Position numbers and translations under genes: made by a program. Of a stretch of 64,000 nt of DNA, positions 39,378 to 50,032 are shown piece after piece; the first letter of the stretch is position 1; every line of letters starts with the position of its first letter. The DNA lies in contig PDHQ01000003.1 in assembly GCA_003339415.1 (NCBI GenBank), positions 124,001 through 188,000 on the forward strand, in the 5' to 3' direction. The notes under the pieces were generated by a model, which searched no databases, was not told the DNA's origin, and was given only the letters and a program-made list of their open reading frames with translations. The DNA comes from Ophiocordyceps camponoti-saundersi (nom. inval.) (Eukaryota > Ascomycota > Sordariomycetes > Hypocreales > Ophiocordycipitaceae).

Positions 39378-42209
39378 TTACCTCCCATCCTCCCCTGTAA
39401 ACGCCGCCGCCGGTGGCGGGTTCGTCTCCGTAGGCGGCGGAGGAGGCGCCCCCTTCTCCTGTCCTCCCCCAAAGAACTTCTCAAACTCCTCCTCATCAAA
39501 TGGCCGCTTGCCCAGCAGCCGCACCATGTCGTCCCTCACCAGCACCTCCTTCCTCAGCAACTCCTCGGCCACCAACCCGACCTCCTTCTTCTTCGCCGTC
39601 AGCAGCTCTCGGCACCGCCGATACGCCTCCTCGACGATCCGCTGCACCTCCTGATCGATCTGCTGTGCCGTCGCCTCCGCAAACGGCTTGTGCATCCGGT
39701 TCGGGTCGTTGTCAAAGTGCACCGGCCCGACCTTTTCCGACATCCCCCATTGCGTCACCATGCTGCGTGCCATATGTGACACCTTCTTGAAGTCGTCGCT
39801 CGCCCCTGTCGTGACTGTAGGAAAGTGCAGCTCCTCCGAGACGCGCCCGCCCATCGTCATGGCCATCCGGTCCATCAGCTGGTCCACGTTCATCAGATAG
39901 GCGTCCTGCGGCAGGTACTGCGCGTAACCCAACGCCCCCTGCCCGCGCGGAATGATGGACACCTTGACCAGCGGATCCGCGTCCTTGAGGAACCAGCCGC
40001 AGATGGCGTGGCCGGCCTCATGATACGCCACCGTCTTCTTCTCTTCCGGCCTCAGCACCAGTGACTTGCGCTCCAGCCCGCCTACCACTCGGTCGATGGC
40101 CTGCTCAAAGTGCACCATCTTGACGTCTTCTGCGTCGTTCCGCGCCGCTGTTCGTCGTCGTCATTTAGCCTCGCTGAACCGTCCGCGCTTCGCTACGGCC
40201 GTGATTCACGTACCTATCAGCGCCGCCTCGTTCACCACGTTGGAGATGTCGGCACCGGAGAAGCCGGGCGTCATCGCCGCGAGCCGTCCCACCAGCATAT
40301 CAACGTCCTCCTTGGTCACGATCTTCTTAAGGTACACTTGGAAGATTTCCTTGCGTCCGTTCATCGTCGGCCTGTCGATGACGATGTGCCTGTCGAAGCG
40401 ACCCGGCCGCATCAGCGCCCCGTCTAGAATGTCAGCCCGGTTAGTACCCGCCAGGACCACGACCTGCTCCTGCGTGTTGAAGCCGTCCATTTCCGTGAGA
40501 ATCTGGTTGAGTGTAGCCTCTCGCTCGTCATTTCCGCCGAAACGATTGTTGCCAGTCCGAGACCTGCCGATGGCGTCTATCTCGTCAATGAAGATGATGC
40601 ACGGCGCATTCTTGCGGCCCTCGGCAAACAGGTCGCGCACCCTCGACGGTCCGACGCCGACAAACATCTCCACAAACTCGGACCCGCTGACGCTGTAGAA
40701 CGGGACGCCCGACTCTCCGGCCGTCGCCTTGGCCAGGAGCGTCTTGCCCGTGCCCGGCGGCCCCGACAGGATGGCTCCCCGGGGTATCTTGGCTCCCAGC
40801 TTTTGGAACTTCTCGGGTTGCTTCAGAAAGCTGACAAACTCCATAATCTCCGTCTTGGCTTCTTCGAGGCCGGCCACATCCGCAAACTTGACCTTGACCG
40901 CACTCTCGGCGTTGAACTTCTTGGCCTTGCTCTTCCCAAAGTTGAAGACACCGCCTCCGCCACGTGCACTCATCGACCTCTGCGACCACAGGATGAGGGC
41001 GATGAAGAGCAGCGTGGGACCAAATGCCATTATGACACTGCCCACCATGCTGCCGCCACTCTCGTAGCTGACCGGGATCCTCTCCGAGCTCGGAATGTCA
41101 AGCTGGTCTTGAGCCTCTTCCAGCTTGGCCTCGAAAGACTCCACCGATCCAATGGAAAATACGTACGTTTTGCGGCCGTTAGACTCCATTTGCGCCACAG
41201 CTTCGACCGCGTCTGGACGTAATTCTACTCGCACTGTCGAACCGTTGACGACGATGAGTTTGTGCACCAGTCCCCGGTCAAGGAAGTTGGTCTTGAACTC
41301 TTGCCATGTGATCTCTTTCTCCATAAAAGGCCTGGTCATGGAATCCAAGAGCCAGACCATGGCGACAAGAATCATGGTAGACTGGAAAATATCTATCGTC
41401 ATGCGCTTGTATTTGTCGACTTTGTCCTCTGGGCTGGAATTATCTTGCTGCTTCTGCCGCTTTTCTGATGACTTCTCTTGAGCCTGGCCGCCGTCCTCCC
41501 CATCTTTGTCAGTGCTGCTCTCCTCGTCGGGTGCTTCGTCTTCTCGATCTTCGCGTATCGTCTCGTAGACGCCATTTTTCCCACGAACTCTCGTGGCCTG
41601 TTCCAAGTCCCACTCGGCAATTCTATCACTCATCACCTGAAGACACCAGAGGAGCTGAGCCTCACTCTTTTTGTCAAGATGTCCGTTTCGGTCTGATTTT
41701 TGAAGCAGCTCCCTCAGCAGGCTAGGGGCGCCAAAAATTCGCATTGCCTCGACCTGTTGCGGGAGAGATAGGATTCTGCAGTCGGTCCAGTTGAAGAATG
41801 TTCTGAATCGTAGGAGCTTCTTTATTTCGTCCTCAGTCAATAGCACCCAGCCCTCTGGTAGGGGTGGAGGTTGCCTGAGCGGCTCTGGCTCGCCTGTTTG
41901 GCTTCTCTGTGCCTGAGGGTGGCTCGACTTTTTCGACTCGGGATCGTTTGTGGGATCCGATTCGGCGCTGGGATTGTCAAGACTTCTTTTCCCTGAAGCG
42001 GGCTTTGACTTTGGGTCAGCCTCGGGCTTGGACTTATCCCCCGGCCTCGGGGTCTGAGACGAGTAGCATCTTGGCAGTGGACTCGTGCAGACCCTCGACA
42101 AGAGTGACTTGGAGGCAAATTGCGACGGCACGCCCCGACGGAAGCTGGGCTGTTGTACGAGTCGAAATTGCCGTGCGAGCTGGCTCGAGTGCCGGAAAAG
42201 CCTTGACAT
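39378..42209 (-). CDS. Mitochondrial m-AAA protease subunit (Afg3/Yta12 type)
   Basis: Two exons (42209-40214 and 40147-39378, one 66-bp intron) give about 921 residues. The N-terminus is Arg/Ser-rich, consistent with a mitochondrial presequence. Two membrane segments flank a soluble intermembrane domain (about residues 275-295 and 400-420). The AAA module has Walker A GPPGTGKT (about 483), Walker B IIFIDEID, the pore-loop region [10 protein letters not shown] and arginine finger region MRPGRFDR. The peptidase domain has the zinc-binding HEAGH (about 710). The C-terminus is Pro-rich. m-AAA proteases sit in the inner membrane facing the matrix, degrade unassembled respiratory subunits and mature ribosomal protein L32. 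DEREATLNQ is closer to what I recall of Afg3, but I cannot separate Afg3 from Yta12 without alignment. Confidence 0.93.
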
Positions 42210-42628
42210 GATGGGCGTCGGTTATCACCGAACTTGAAGCGGATGCGCCGCCTAGTTCATCAAGTGCGAGCAGCAGCGTTGGATGACTCGAGTTGCGTCG
42301 TTGTGCTCCGAGGCGTACATCCAGCCGAGGCGGGAGGCCGGATTGGAATCGTTAAAAGTGATAAAGGCCGAGCTCCGGTGTTTATAACGAACGTCCGGAG
42401 CTTTGCTTCGAAATTAGCAGTTTTGGCTGTCACGTGGACAGGATTCGTGTAGGGTATGTGGGTGGGTGGCATCGTGACGTCGTACTCGATCTGCAGGCCT
42501 ATTTGCACAGCGAAGCTCACTTACATGCCTACTGGGAATGTACATAAGTAAGAATCCCTACATAGGTAGGTAGGAAGGTAGGTAGGCAAGTGACTATAAC
42601 ATTCAAACTGGACATGGCTTGCTATCTG

Positions 42629-43666
42629 TTAGCGGCGTGCAGTAAGCTTCTCTATATAGAGACATCGAATCTGCCCGCTACCCTTTACCGGGATGCTCGA
42701 AGTCTGGCCGGGCCGAGGACGGATGTCCAGGCTAACACACTCTCCCTCGCCGGGCATCAGGTCGGGCGAATCTCGCCAAACCTCGATTCTCGAGCTTCGA
42801 GCTAGCACGTGTCGCAAAAAGTGTGCTATAACGCGTCGCGCTTGGGCTTCGTCACCAAGTTCAAGGACGAGGAGCTTGGGATCAAACAAGACCGCCAGGT
42901 TGAACAGCCTAGAATAGAAAGCGTCCGCCCGCTCCCAGCCTTTGGGGATAGGGAGATGGTGACCCGGAACGAGGGCCAATTTGGGTTCGAACCTGCGAAC
43001 CGAATATCCCAGCTGTCCGAGCCCGTAATCCCACACGCGAGGAGCTATGTAGGGTGGATTGCAAGTTATTATGCCCCATTGAGTATGGGCTAGAGACCGC
43101 ATTTCTTTACCGTCGAAGATGTCTCGTGTCAAGAAGCGGAGGCTCTGGGTCGATGCTGGTCGGCGAATGCAGCCCATCTCCGTGTTTCTATCGGCATTTT
43201 CGTAAGCAAGCTCGATCGCGCCATGCTCAACGTCGGCCCCGAACACTCTCAGGACTGGGAAAGACGCTTGAAGCAGAGAGAATAGTAGCAACGGGATGCA
43301 GCCGGTGCCGGTGCACAGGTCAAGTACATTCAGCGCGCGACTGCTATCGAACATTTTCGCTCCCAAGACCAGGTCTACGAGGTGGCGTGTATAAACCTCC
43401 GTCTCCGGACGCGGTATGAAAACGCCCAGTCGACACTTGATATCGAGATGGCCGAATGGCTGCGATCCGAGCAGATACTGCAAGGGAACGCCGCGGCCGC
43501 GCTCGCGACAGAGCCTTGCCAGCCGTCGCGGCTCTTTGCAGTGATCGCGCAGCCAGCGCAGCTCGTTACGGGCAGATTGGAGGTCTTTGCACGCAGGGAG
43601 AAGCGCGGCGACGTGCGGCGACAGCTTCTTTGCTCGGCGGAGGAGCCATGGAGGAATTCGGGGCAT
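42629..43666 (-). CDS. mtq1: Mitochondrial release-factor glutamine methyltransferase (Mtq1/HemK family)
   Basis: A single exon of 345 residues. It carries the HemK/PrmC hallmarks: N-terminal helical region, GVPLQYLLGSQPFG, the R-P-E-T-E segment GVFIPRPETE, SAM-binding motif LDLCTGTGCIPLLL, and the catalytic NPPY (ITCNPPYIAP) near residue 205. The enzyme N5-methylates the Gln of the GGQ motif in mitochondrial class I release factors, improving translation termination. In the sequence DLCTGTGC the family DLGTGSGC pattern is slightly altered, as in other fungal Mtq1 proteins. It is divergent from RPB11, with 374 bp between the start codons, and lies 419 bp upstream of the m-AAA protease start on the same strand. 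Confidence 0.9.
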   Translation of the reverse strand: MPRIPPWLLRRAKKLSPHVAALLPACKDLQSARNELRWLRDHCKEPRRLARLCRERGRGVPLQYLLGSQPFGHLDIKCRLGVFIPRPETEVYTRHLVDLVLGAKMFDSSRALNVLDLCTGTGCIPLLLFSLLQASFPVLRVFGADVEHGAIELAYENADRNTEMGCIRRPASTQSLRFLTRDIFDGKEMRSLAHTQWGIITCNPPYIAPRVWDYGLGQLGYSVRRFEPKLALVPGHHLPIPKGWERADAFYSRLFNLAVLFDPKLLVLELGDEAQARRVIAHFLRHVLARSSRIEVWRDSPDLMPGEGECVSLDIRPRPGQTSSIPVKGSGQIRCLYIEKLTARR

Positions 43667-44040
43667 GATAATCTGAAAGGTTGTCGGATGAAGCCGAGGT
43701 GAAAGAAAGCGACTCGTAGAACAGTTTTCGTCTAGGTACTGAGCCGACCTTTAACCGCGCGGTTGGATGCGCTTAGTCGTACATACGCATGAACTCACAA
43801 AGGCAACGCACATTGTTCTCAGACCGCAATCCGCTACACGCTTGCGACGTGGTTTTTCCCCCTTTCTCGCTTCTTCTTCATTCTGGCTTCTTTTTGGACA
43901 GAGAACTACTGATTTCCTTCACTGCACGATCGCCTTACAGACTTCGGCTTGGCTGTGAGGCAGGCCTCGCGCTGGTCATACATCGGCGCGTCGATTGCGC
44001 TGACGATTCTATAAGCTGCTTCAGCTCTTCTTGGAAGAGG
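43667..44040. promoter_or_regulatory. Shared divergent promoter, mtq1 and RPB11
   Basis: 374 bp between opposite-facing start codons, with pyrimidine-rich segments near 43850-43890. No individual site is claimed. Confidence 0.55.
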
Positions 44041-45011
44041 ATGAATGCTCCCGATCGGTAGGAGAAACTCCTGTGTTTTCCTTCTTTTTGCTTCGATTTC
44101 CGTGATGAAAGGCTTTTGTCACTCGAATTAGAGGCCTCGGTCGCCAAAAGGGGATTCACTATCGGTCAGGGGGCATTGGGCAGCCCGCTGTCAGCTGGCA
44201 ACAGCAGTGAAGAAGCGAGCAGACTCTTGCTATCGGTGAAAAGCAATCTGTGAATAAAATGCACTACAAAAAGGCAACGTCATTTCTACCGGCCATCATC
44301 TCCACACCTTTTCTTTATCACTTCCTCTCATCAAAATACCATCTCTCTCCCATCACCTTTCTGCATCGCAGGCATCATCAAGTCTCTGTATCTTATCATC
44401 CTTCGCCCATATAAATTCGCCATGTCTGGCTGCAACTCCAAGCACTTTAACATCCAGGACAACGTGTGATCGTCTCACCTGCTGGAACAGAATGGAGCTA
44501 CATCCTGAAATCCTCCGCTAACTAAATCTTCAGCTTCGAGCTCTTTCTCCTTAGCGATGGCGAGAAGAAGATAGAGGAGAAGGTGTATTCTGGTGAGCCA
44601 ATACTCGGATCCGCCGTCGCACCTCTTCTGACGCTGTCCCGAGGCATGTCCAACACCTCCGACTTTGTTCTCAACAAGGAGGACCACACGCTGGGTAATT
44701 TGCTCTCGGAGCACCTCAAACTGCACCCCAATGTCTACATGGCCGGCTACAAGCGTACGAAAAACGTTCTTTTGCTACGCATCATTTCTGCACGCTAACC
44801 TCGCCTTCTTCAAGTCGCCCACCCTAATGTCCCTCAGCTCTTCATCCGCGTTCAGACGGATGGCAGCAAGACGCCGCGTGAGGTTTTTTGCGCTGTCTGC
44901 GAGAAGCTTATCAATCAGCTTGAGTCACTGCACCAGGCTTTCACGCGCGAATGGGAGCTTCGCCGCATCACCAACATTGGCGAGCAGGCTATGCAGGCCA
45001 ATGGGCACTAA
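44041..45011 (+). CDS. rpb11: RNA polymerase II subunit Rpb11
   Basis: Four exons (44041-44057, 44534-44592, 44644-44754, 44815-45011) give about 127 residues. The tiny first exon encodes MNAPDR, the conserved N-terminus; FELFLLSDGEKK begins exon 2. The signature NKEDHTLGNLLSEHL is in exon 3. AHPNVPQLFIRVQTDG begins exon 4, and the terminal helix includes FTREWELRRI. Rpb11 pairs with Rpb3 as the alpha-like heterodimer that nucleates Pol II assembly. The first intron is long for this genome (476 bp) and holds an ATG with good context and a 15-codon frame (44421). The other two introns are 51 and 60 bp. All junctions follow GT-AG and keep frame. The gene converges on LSm5. Confidence 0.92.
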
Positions 45012-45321
45012 GCAGGATGTGCTATGAGCGCCTGGCTGACATCAAGTTTGATTATGTGGTCGCTCGGGTGAGACGACGAGACGAGACAGTCTTTCCTTCG
45101 GTTCATACTATAATAGAGCAGGTCTACTTATCTCAAATATCATCGTTGACCCACGCCTTTCTTGACACGGTCGTGCTGTGTCCGACGCACCAAGACTGAA
45201 CCCCACCCCTGCAAGCAGCACGCCCTGGGCATGATTCAAGGAAGGGATAGTCCCATCACTGTGGCACGGGCCTGCCGCTGCTTCGTAGATTGTTCTTTTG
45301 TTCCTAGTACCCACGCCCGGC
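45012..45321. other. Convergent spacer between RPB11 and LSm5
   Basis: 310 bp shared by the two 3' ends; no gene or repeat seen. Confidence 0.6.
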
Positions 45322-45855
45322 TCATGCTGAGGGCTCGCCTGGCCCTTCGCCGCCTGGTATCAGCTGCGACGACGAAGTCAGTAGAAGCGGAAGTTTAAGA
45401 CAGGCGCCACTGACCATGCAAATGTTGTTCCCATTCAGCAGGATCTTGGACAGCTTCGTTCGGTTTCCCGATCCGTAATCACTGCGTAACTGGTGAGCTT
45501 CGGGGAGAATTCCATCCCTGTTTGATGTAGACTCACAACTCGGTCACCTCCTCCAATACCATGTCTGTCAAGGTTAGACAAGCTCGACAGCGTGAAGGCG
45601 CGGCAGTTTGCACTCACTGACATAGTCATCGAATCCGACAAGAGTACCACTGAATTCTGTGCCGTACGTCAACTGTGCGCTCGGCGACTCAAAGAAAAGA
45701 CAGGTGCCATACCTTTACCGTCCTTCATGATGACCCAAATTCTCGAACCGACGCATTTGTCGATAAGTTCTGCGAGACAGTTAGCGAGCGACGGGGAAAT
45801 GCAAGTACAATGGAAGTAGAGGAGGCCCACCGAGGGGTAATAGCTGCGACGCCAT
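45322..45855 (-). CDS. lsm5: U6 snRNA-associated Sm-like protein LSm5
   Basis: Six small exons on the minus strand (about 45855-45831, 45769-45713, 45656-45618, 45564-45537, 45481-45415 and a last exon to 45322) give about 85 residues. Sm1 motif: LIDKCVGSRIWVIMKDGKEF then GTLVGFDDYVNMVLEEV; Sm2 motif: ILLNGNNICMLIPGG. Each junction uses GT-AG and restores the known LSm5 order. LSm5 is part of the LSm1-7 ring (cytoplasmic mRNA decapping and decay) and the LSm2-8 ring (nuclear, U6 snRNA 3' end binding and splicing). Five introns in 258 coding bases make it by far the most intron-dense gene here. Its start codon lies 243 bp from that of the divergent exonuclease gene. Confidence 0.9.
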
Positions 45856-46098
45856 GGAGAAGAAGTTATACGTCCTGCTTCACGCTGGCTCAAGAGTTTG
45901 CGAATGACGGTTATCGTGAAGATGTAGTCGTCGACACGTGCCAACGACTACATGACTAAGCAAATCAGCCACCTCGATCTGTGGATAATTAAACCGACAC
46001 TCGCTGTTAATGCTTGCTTGCTTGTTGATTCGCGCCAGTCACGGTCATGATCTGCGGTCAGCCCTTCGCCACCCTGTGCGATTGCTGGTGCGCTCTTG
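45856..46098. promoter_or_regulatory. Shared divergent promoter, lsm5 and exonuclease gene
   Basis: The opposite-facing start codons at 45855 and 46099 leave 243 bp for both promoters. A TTGCTTGCTTG repeat lies near 46013-46025. No specific factor site is claimed. Confidence 0.5.
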
Positions 46099-47845
46099 AT
46101 GGTCATGGTTGGTAGTCGCGGCTATGGCTTCTCGCTGCTGCACGCGGCGCACAGACGGTCGACTAGCATCGCAGCAAGACACTTTACCAGGACTCACTTC
46201 TTTTCGACGCGCTCTTGTTTTGGAGCGCTTATCGCGAGTACAAGGACGAGGATCATGAGTCCGACAAAGAGTGATATGCTATGGCATTCGAGACTCGGCA
46301 TCCGGTTTGCGCCAAGTGAGAGTCGTCGCTCCGTTCACCTACCAAGCTCTGTGGACGAGCATTTCGCAATCGAAAGTGGACGAGATGACGAGGGTCTGGC
46401 AAACGAAGCGGCTCTGTTAGGGGCCGTCGTGGCAGATGAAGGAGATGCTGACGCCGCCTCGGACTTGAGCGAGCTCGGTAACGCCATCAGCGCCATCCAG
46501 CTCGAAGAAACCCAAGCACCGCCGTCTTCGACTTTCACCATGTCCAAGGAGCTTTTCGAAGCGGCCAGAGCCGCAGCCGCAGGAACGCCCGATTCCTATT
46601 GGACACACAAACTGTACCAGAGATTGACGCCGGACGGCGCCGTGGAAAAGGTCAAGGTGCATTATTGCACGGACAGAGCGACGATGGAGCAGGTCTGCAG
46701 GGATCATTTCGTCGGTCACGATATCCTAGGCCTCGATCTAGAGTGGTGTACAAAAGTATATCGCGACGCCAGTCCTCGGAAGAACGTCTCCGTCATCCAG
46801 CTCGCTACCCCGAGCAATATCGGCGTCTTTCACGTGGCCGTCTTTCCCGGCAACGACCTCGTTTCGCCGACTTTCCAGGCGCTCATGGGGAATCCGGACG
46901 TCAAGAAGGTCGGCGTCAACATCCTGGGCGATTGTACCAGGCTGAAGAGACATCTCGGCGTCAAAGTGAGAGGCATCTTTGAACTCAGCCACTTACACAA
47001 GCTTGTCAAATATGTAGCTGCCGGCACACCCCAGTTGATCACCAGGTCCGTCACGCCTCTCGCCGTCCAGGTCGAGGAGCATTTGCACCTACCGCTATAC
47101 AAGGGAGACGTCCGCACCGGCGATTGGCTGATGCCACTATCAATGGAGCAGATAGACTGTACGTGTTTCCCTCACCCAATTCGATGGCCCGTTGGTCCTA
47201 TGTCGCTGACGATCATCATCTATGCCAGATGCCGCGTCTGATGCCTACGCTGGCCCTCAACTCTTTCATGTCCTTGACGCGAAGCGCAGAAAGCTGGATC
47301 CAATCCCCCCAATGCCTCACCCGGCCGAGCTGGGTCTCCCGATCGCCTACAAGCGACCAAGTCCTTCTACGGCCCCCAAGCTGGAAGCCCAGCTGTCCCG
47401 TGCCCTGATGCCACGACCCAGGACCGGCTCTGCCAGAACCAGCTTGAGGCTCCTTACACCAGCCTTGAGCTCCGAGGCGAGTGAAAGAGACGCTCGTGTC
47501 GTTGCCGCCGAGCAATTTGTCCTGGAGCATCGTGGATCAAGCCCCAGCACCGCAGCGCCCTCCGCCCTCCGGGCTTACCACCTTTGGCACACGAACCAAG
47601 AACTTGATCCTGACTCTATCGCCAAGTTGCTGCGCGACCCGCCTCTGAAGACGTCTACGGTCCGCAGCTACATTCTTTCGGCCGTCTCGGTCGGCAGGCT
47701 GCCTTTCGACAAAGACAGGTTGAGGACCGACATTTTATCTACCCTACCTCCGAGAATGATTTACGGCGTATACTGGCCGCTGTTCAAAGCCTGTGGTTTC
47801 CAGACAAGCAGTGGAAGCGGCATAGCGCCACAGGATGCCAAATAG
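46099..47845 (+). CDS. DEDDy 3'-5' exonuclease (WRN-exo type) with C-terminal helix-turn-helix
   Basis: Two exons (46099-47158, 47229-47845; 70-bp intron) give about 558 residues. Exo I is GLDLEW near residue 212, with VSVIQLAT behind it. Exo II is VGVNILGDCTRLKRH near 272-286. Exo III is Y-A-A-S-D near 354, its Tyr codon split by the intron, so the DEDDy set looks complete. The family removes 3' nucleotides from DNA or RNA. The first 50 residues are Arg/Ser/His-rich with almost no acids (RHFTRTHFFSTRS), suggesting mitochondrial import, although a start at a later Met is possible. After a Pro/Ser-rich linker, residues about 465-520 resemble the HTH found at RecQ C-termini (ELDPDSIAKLL and LKTSTVRSYILSAVSVGRL). 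Substrate is unknown. Confidence 0.85.
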
Positions 47846-47881
47846 CACCATCGAAAGACCTAGACAGCATTCCTTCCCCCC

Positions 47882-49367
47882 TCATGAACCAAGCAGACCT
47901 TTCCCTCTATTGATCTGAACCTTTCTGTCCTCCCCGCCGCTCACGATGCCCCATGTGGCGTCCCACGCGACAGCCAAGACTTTGGCACCTTCTCCCGCCG
48001 GCGGAAGCTTTTTGCCCCTGAGCCACTCGCGGCCGATGGTGTAGACAGGTTCGCCCACGCGCCCCCCTACCTCGTCTGCCGTGCCCGGCCGAGCGCTTCG
48101 CAGGTCCCAGACGCGGCATGTGCCATCCCAGGAGGCCGAAACCAAGGAGTAATCATTTTCCGGCGAGGGGGCTACGGACACGACGAAGTTGACGTGGCCG
48201 CGAAGCGTCATGGTGGCCGTTTCTGCGGCAGACTCACGAGGGTCAAGTAGCGTGATGTGCCGAGCCGAGGATCCGGCGGCGATGAGCGACCTGGCTGGCA
48301 GCGCGGCGGCGCATAGTATCGGGTGCAGGGTGGTCATTCTCGTCACCTCTCTCTGCGTCGTCAAATCGATCGTCTTGACGGTGTGGTCTTCCGAGGCTGA
48401 GTAGGCGACGGTGGCGTCATCGGGATGGAAGACGGCGGCGGTGACGGGCTGGGTGTGCATTCGCATCAGGGCCAAGGGGCCGCGTTGAGCAGTGGAGCCA
48501 GCCGCGGCCGAGAGCTTCGCGCGCTTATGACTGAAGGCCGAGGGAAGGCTGTCAGGGTCGGCCTGGGGCGCGGCGCTCTTGGAGGATGTCCAGATGCCGA
48601 CGCGGCCGTCAGACGAGGCGGTAAGGATGCGCTGTTTCGTTGCGTTGACGCTGATGGCGTTGACTTGCTTCTCGTGGCCCCAGAGCTCCATGTTGAGCTT
48701 TAACGAGCCGGAAGAGGAGCCGTCATCGGCCTCGGCATAGTCCCATACGACAATTTTTTCATCGAGGCCAGCCGATGCCAGCTTGGACGGCGACAGCCAC
48801 CGGACGGCGTTGATGCGCCGGGTGTGACCGCCTGCTCTTCCGGCTGGTGAAACGGCTACGGTATCTCCAGAGGCATTCCATATCCTGACGAGACCATCGA
48901 AGGAAGCGGTGGCTACCCTGTCGTTCACGGGGCTGTCCTGAGCAAATTTGCCGGCGGGGGCGGTGGAGGAGAGGACGTCGACATCGGATACCCAATCATC
49001 ATGCTGAAAGGTCGCTTGATAGGCGGGAGGGAGCAGACTGCGGACATATTGTAGAGTCAGAGTCGTCTCGGAAGAAAGACCGTTGGCGGCGAGATAGTCT
49101 TGGATGCTGGATCTGAGAAAGGTGCCGTTGACGAGGAAATCGAGGGGAACTGGTACAGAAGTGTCTAGCATGGACTCGGAGTTGAGAATTCGAGAGAGGC
49201 CATATCGTTTGATGTCTTGAAGTGTTGTCAGCAGGTTTCAGGGGCTGATAGGATGGACAGGGTCTTGGACCTGCGGGAACAAGCAGTTGTTGCTTGGATT
49301 CTGGAAGCTGTAAATCGGGCTCATTTGTGGTGAATATAACTTTTATTTGGATGGCAGATGAATCCAT
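47882..49367 (-). CDS. ytm1: Ribosome biogenesis WD40 protein Ytm1 (WDR12)
   Basis: Two exons (49367-49271 and 49215-47882, one 55-bp intron) give about 476 residues. The N-terminal NLE-type ubiquitin-like domain starts with IKVIFTTNEPDLQLPESKQQ, followed by KRYGLSRILNSESMLD across the intron and NGTFLRSSIQDYL. Seven WD40 blades follow (ATASFDGLVRIWN, LASAGLDEKIVVWDY, ILTASSDGRVGIW, AYSASEDHTVKTID, LVSASWDGTCRVWDL and GIVSGGEDRKVQINRG). Ytm1 joins Nop7 and Erb1 in the PeBoW complex needed for 27S pre-rRNA processing and is stripped from pre-60S by Rea1 through its N-terminal domain. A Ser/Ala-rich insertion with KRAK (possible nuclear signal) lies between blades 3 and 4. It is tail-to-tail with the exonuclease gene, 36 bp apart. 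Confidence 0.95.
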
Positions 49368-50032
49368 TGTGTCGCATTTCCAGCAGGGCTGCAGACAGAG
49401 ACGAGATTCTGCAGGCGAGAGGTAGTGTGTAGGAGTGTGAGCGAGTGAAGATATCGCGTGTGTTTCGTGAAGGCGTCTTTGTTAGATGTGAAGAAAAAAA
49501 AAAGTTGCTCAGCCTTGCGGACGTGGAGAGGCTTAGAAACCAATCAGCGGCCACGGCAAAGGCGAGGCTGAGAGGGGTCAGTAGAATGGAGTACGGATAG
49601 GTACATAGGTACATACAGGCTAAGCCATGGCGAAGGGAGGATGAGTCATCAGATAAAGGGGGTGTCGTCATAACAGACTTGGCAGCTTCGCAGCTCCCCC
49701 CCGACCCCGCAGACGCTAAGATGGATGGAGCTGGAGCCGGCGGCTTTGGAGCTTCTGGCCGGCCCACCGCTCGTTGGCTCTCGTCAGCTGCATTGCCGGC
49801 TTCCCTTGTTTACCCCCTCCTCTGGCTGTTCGTCTGCATCCGTCTGTTCCTGTGCCTTCTTCCATCCTTCCCGTCTCCTCCGTATTCCCTTTCCCGACGT
49901 CGCCCCTTTTTCTCCTCCAGCTCCGCCGCATCTCCGCAGCTGCCCCCGGAGTCTCCATCGGATCGCGCCGCTAACAATTCCTCCTCATCTTCGAGTCTTC
50001 CTCGTCCGACTACTCGCAAGACAACCGACGTC
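49368..50032. promoter_or_regulatory. Divergent promoter region, ytm1 and glycogen synthase
   Basis: 665 bp between start codons. The half near glycogen synthase (49780-50030) is strongly pyrimidine-rich, like a fungal 5' leader; the ytm1 side is not distinctive. Confidence 0.55.

Noticed and set aside
42960..43000. GGTTCGAACC-like word suggesting a tRNA T-loop
   Set aside because: It is inside the Mtq1 coding frame and no cloverleaf can be built around it.
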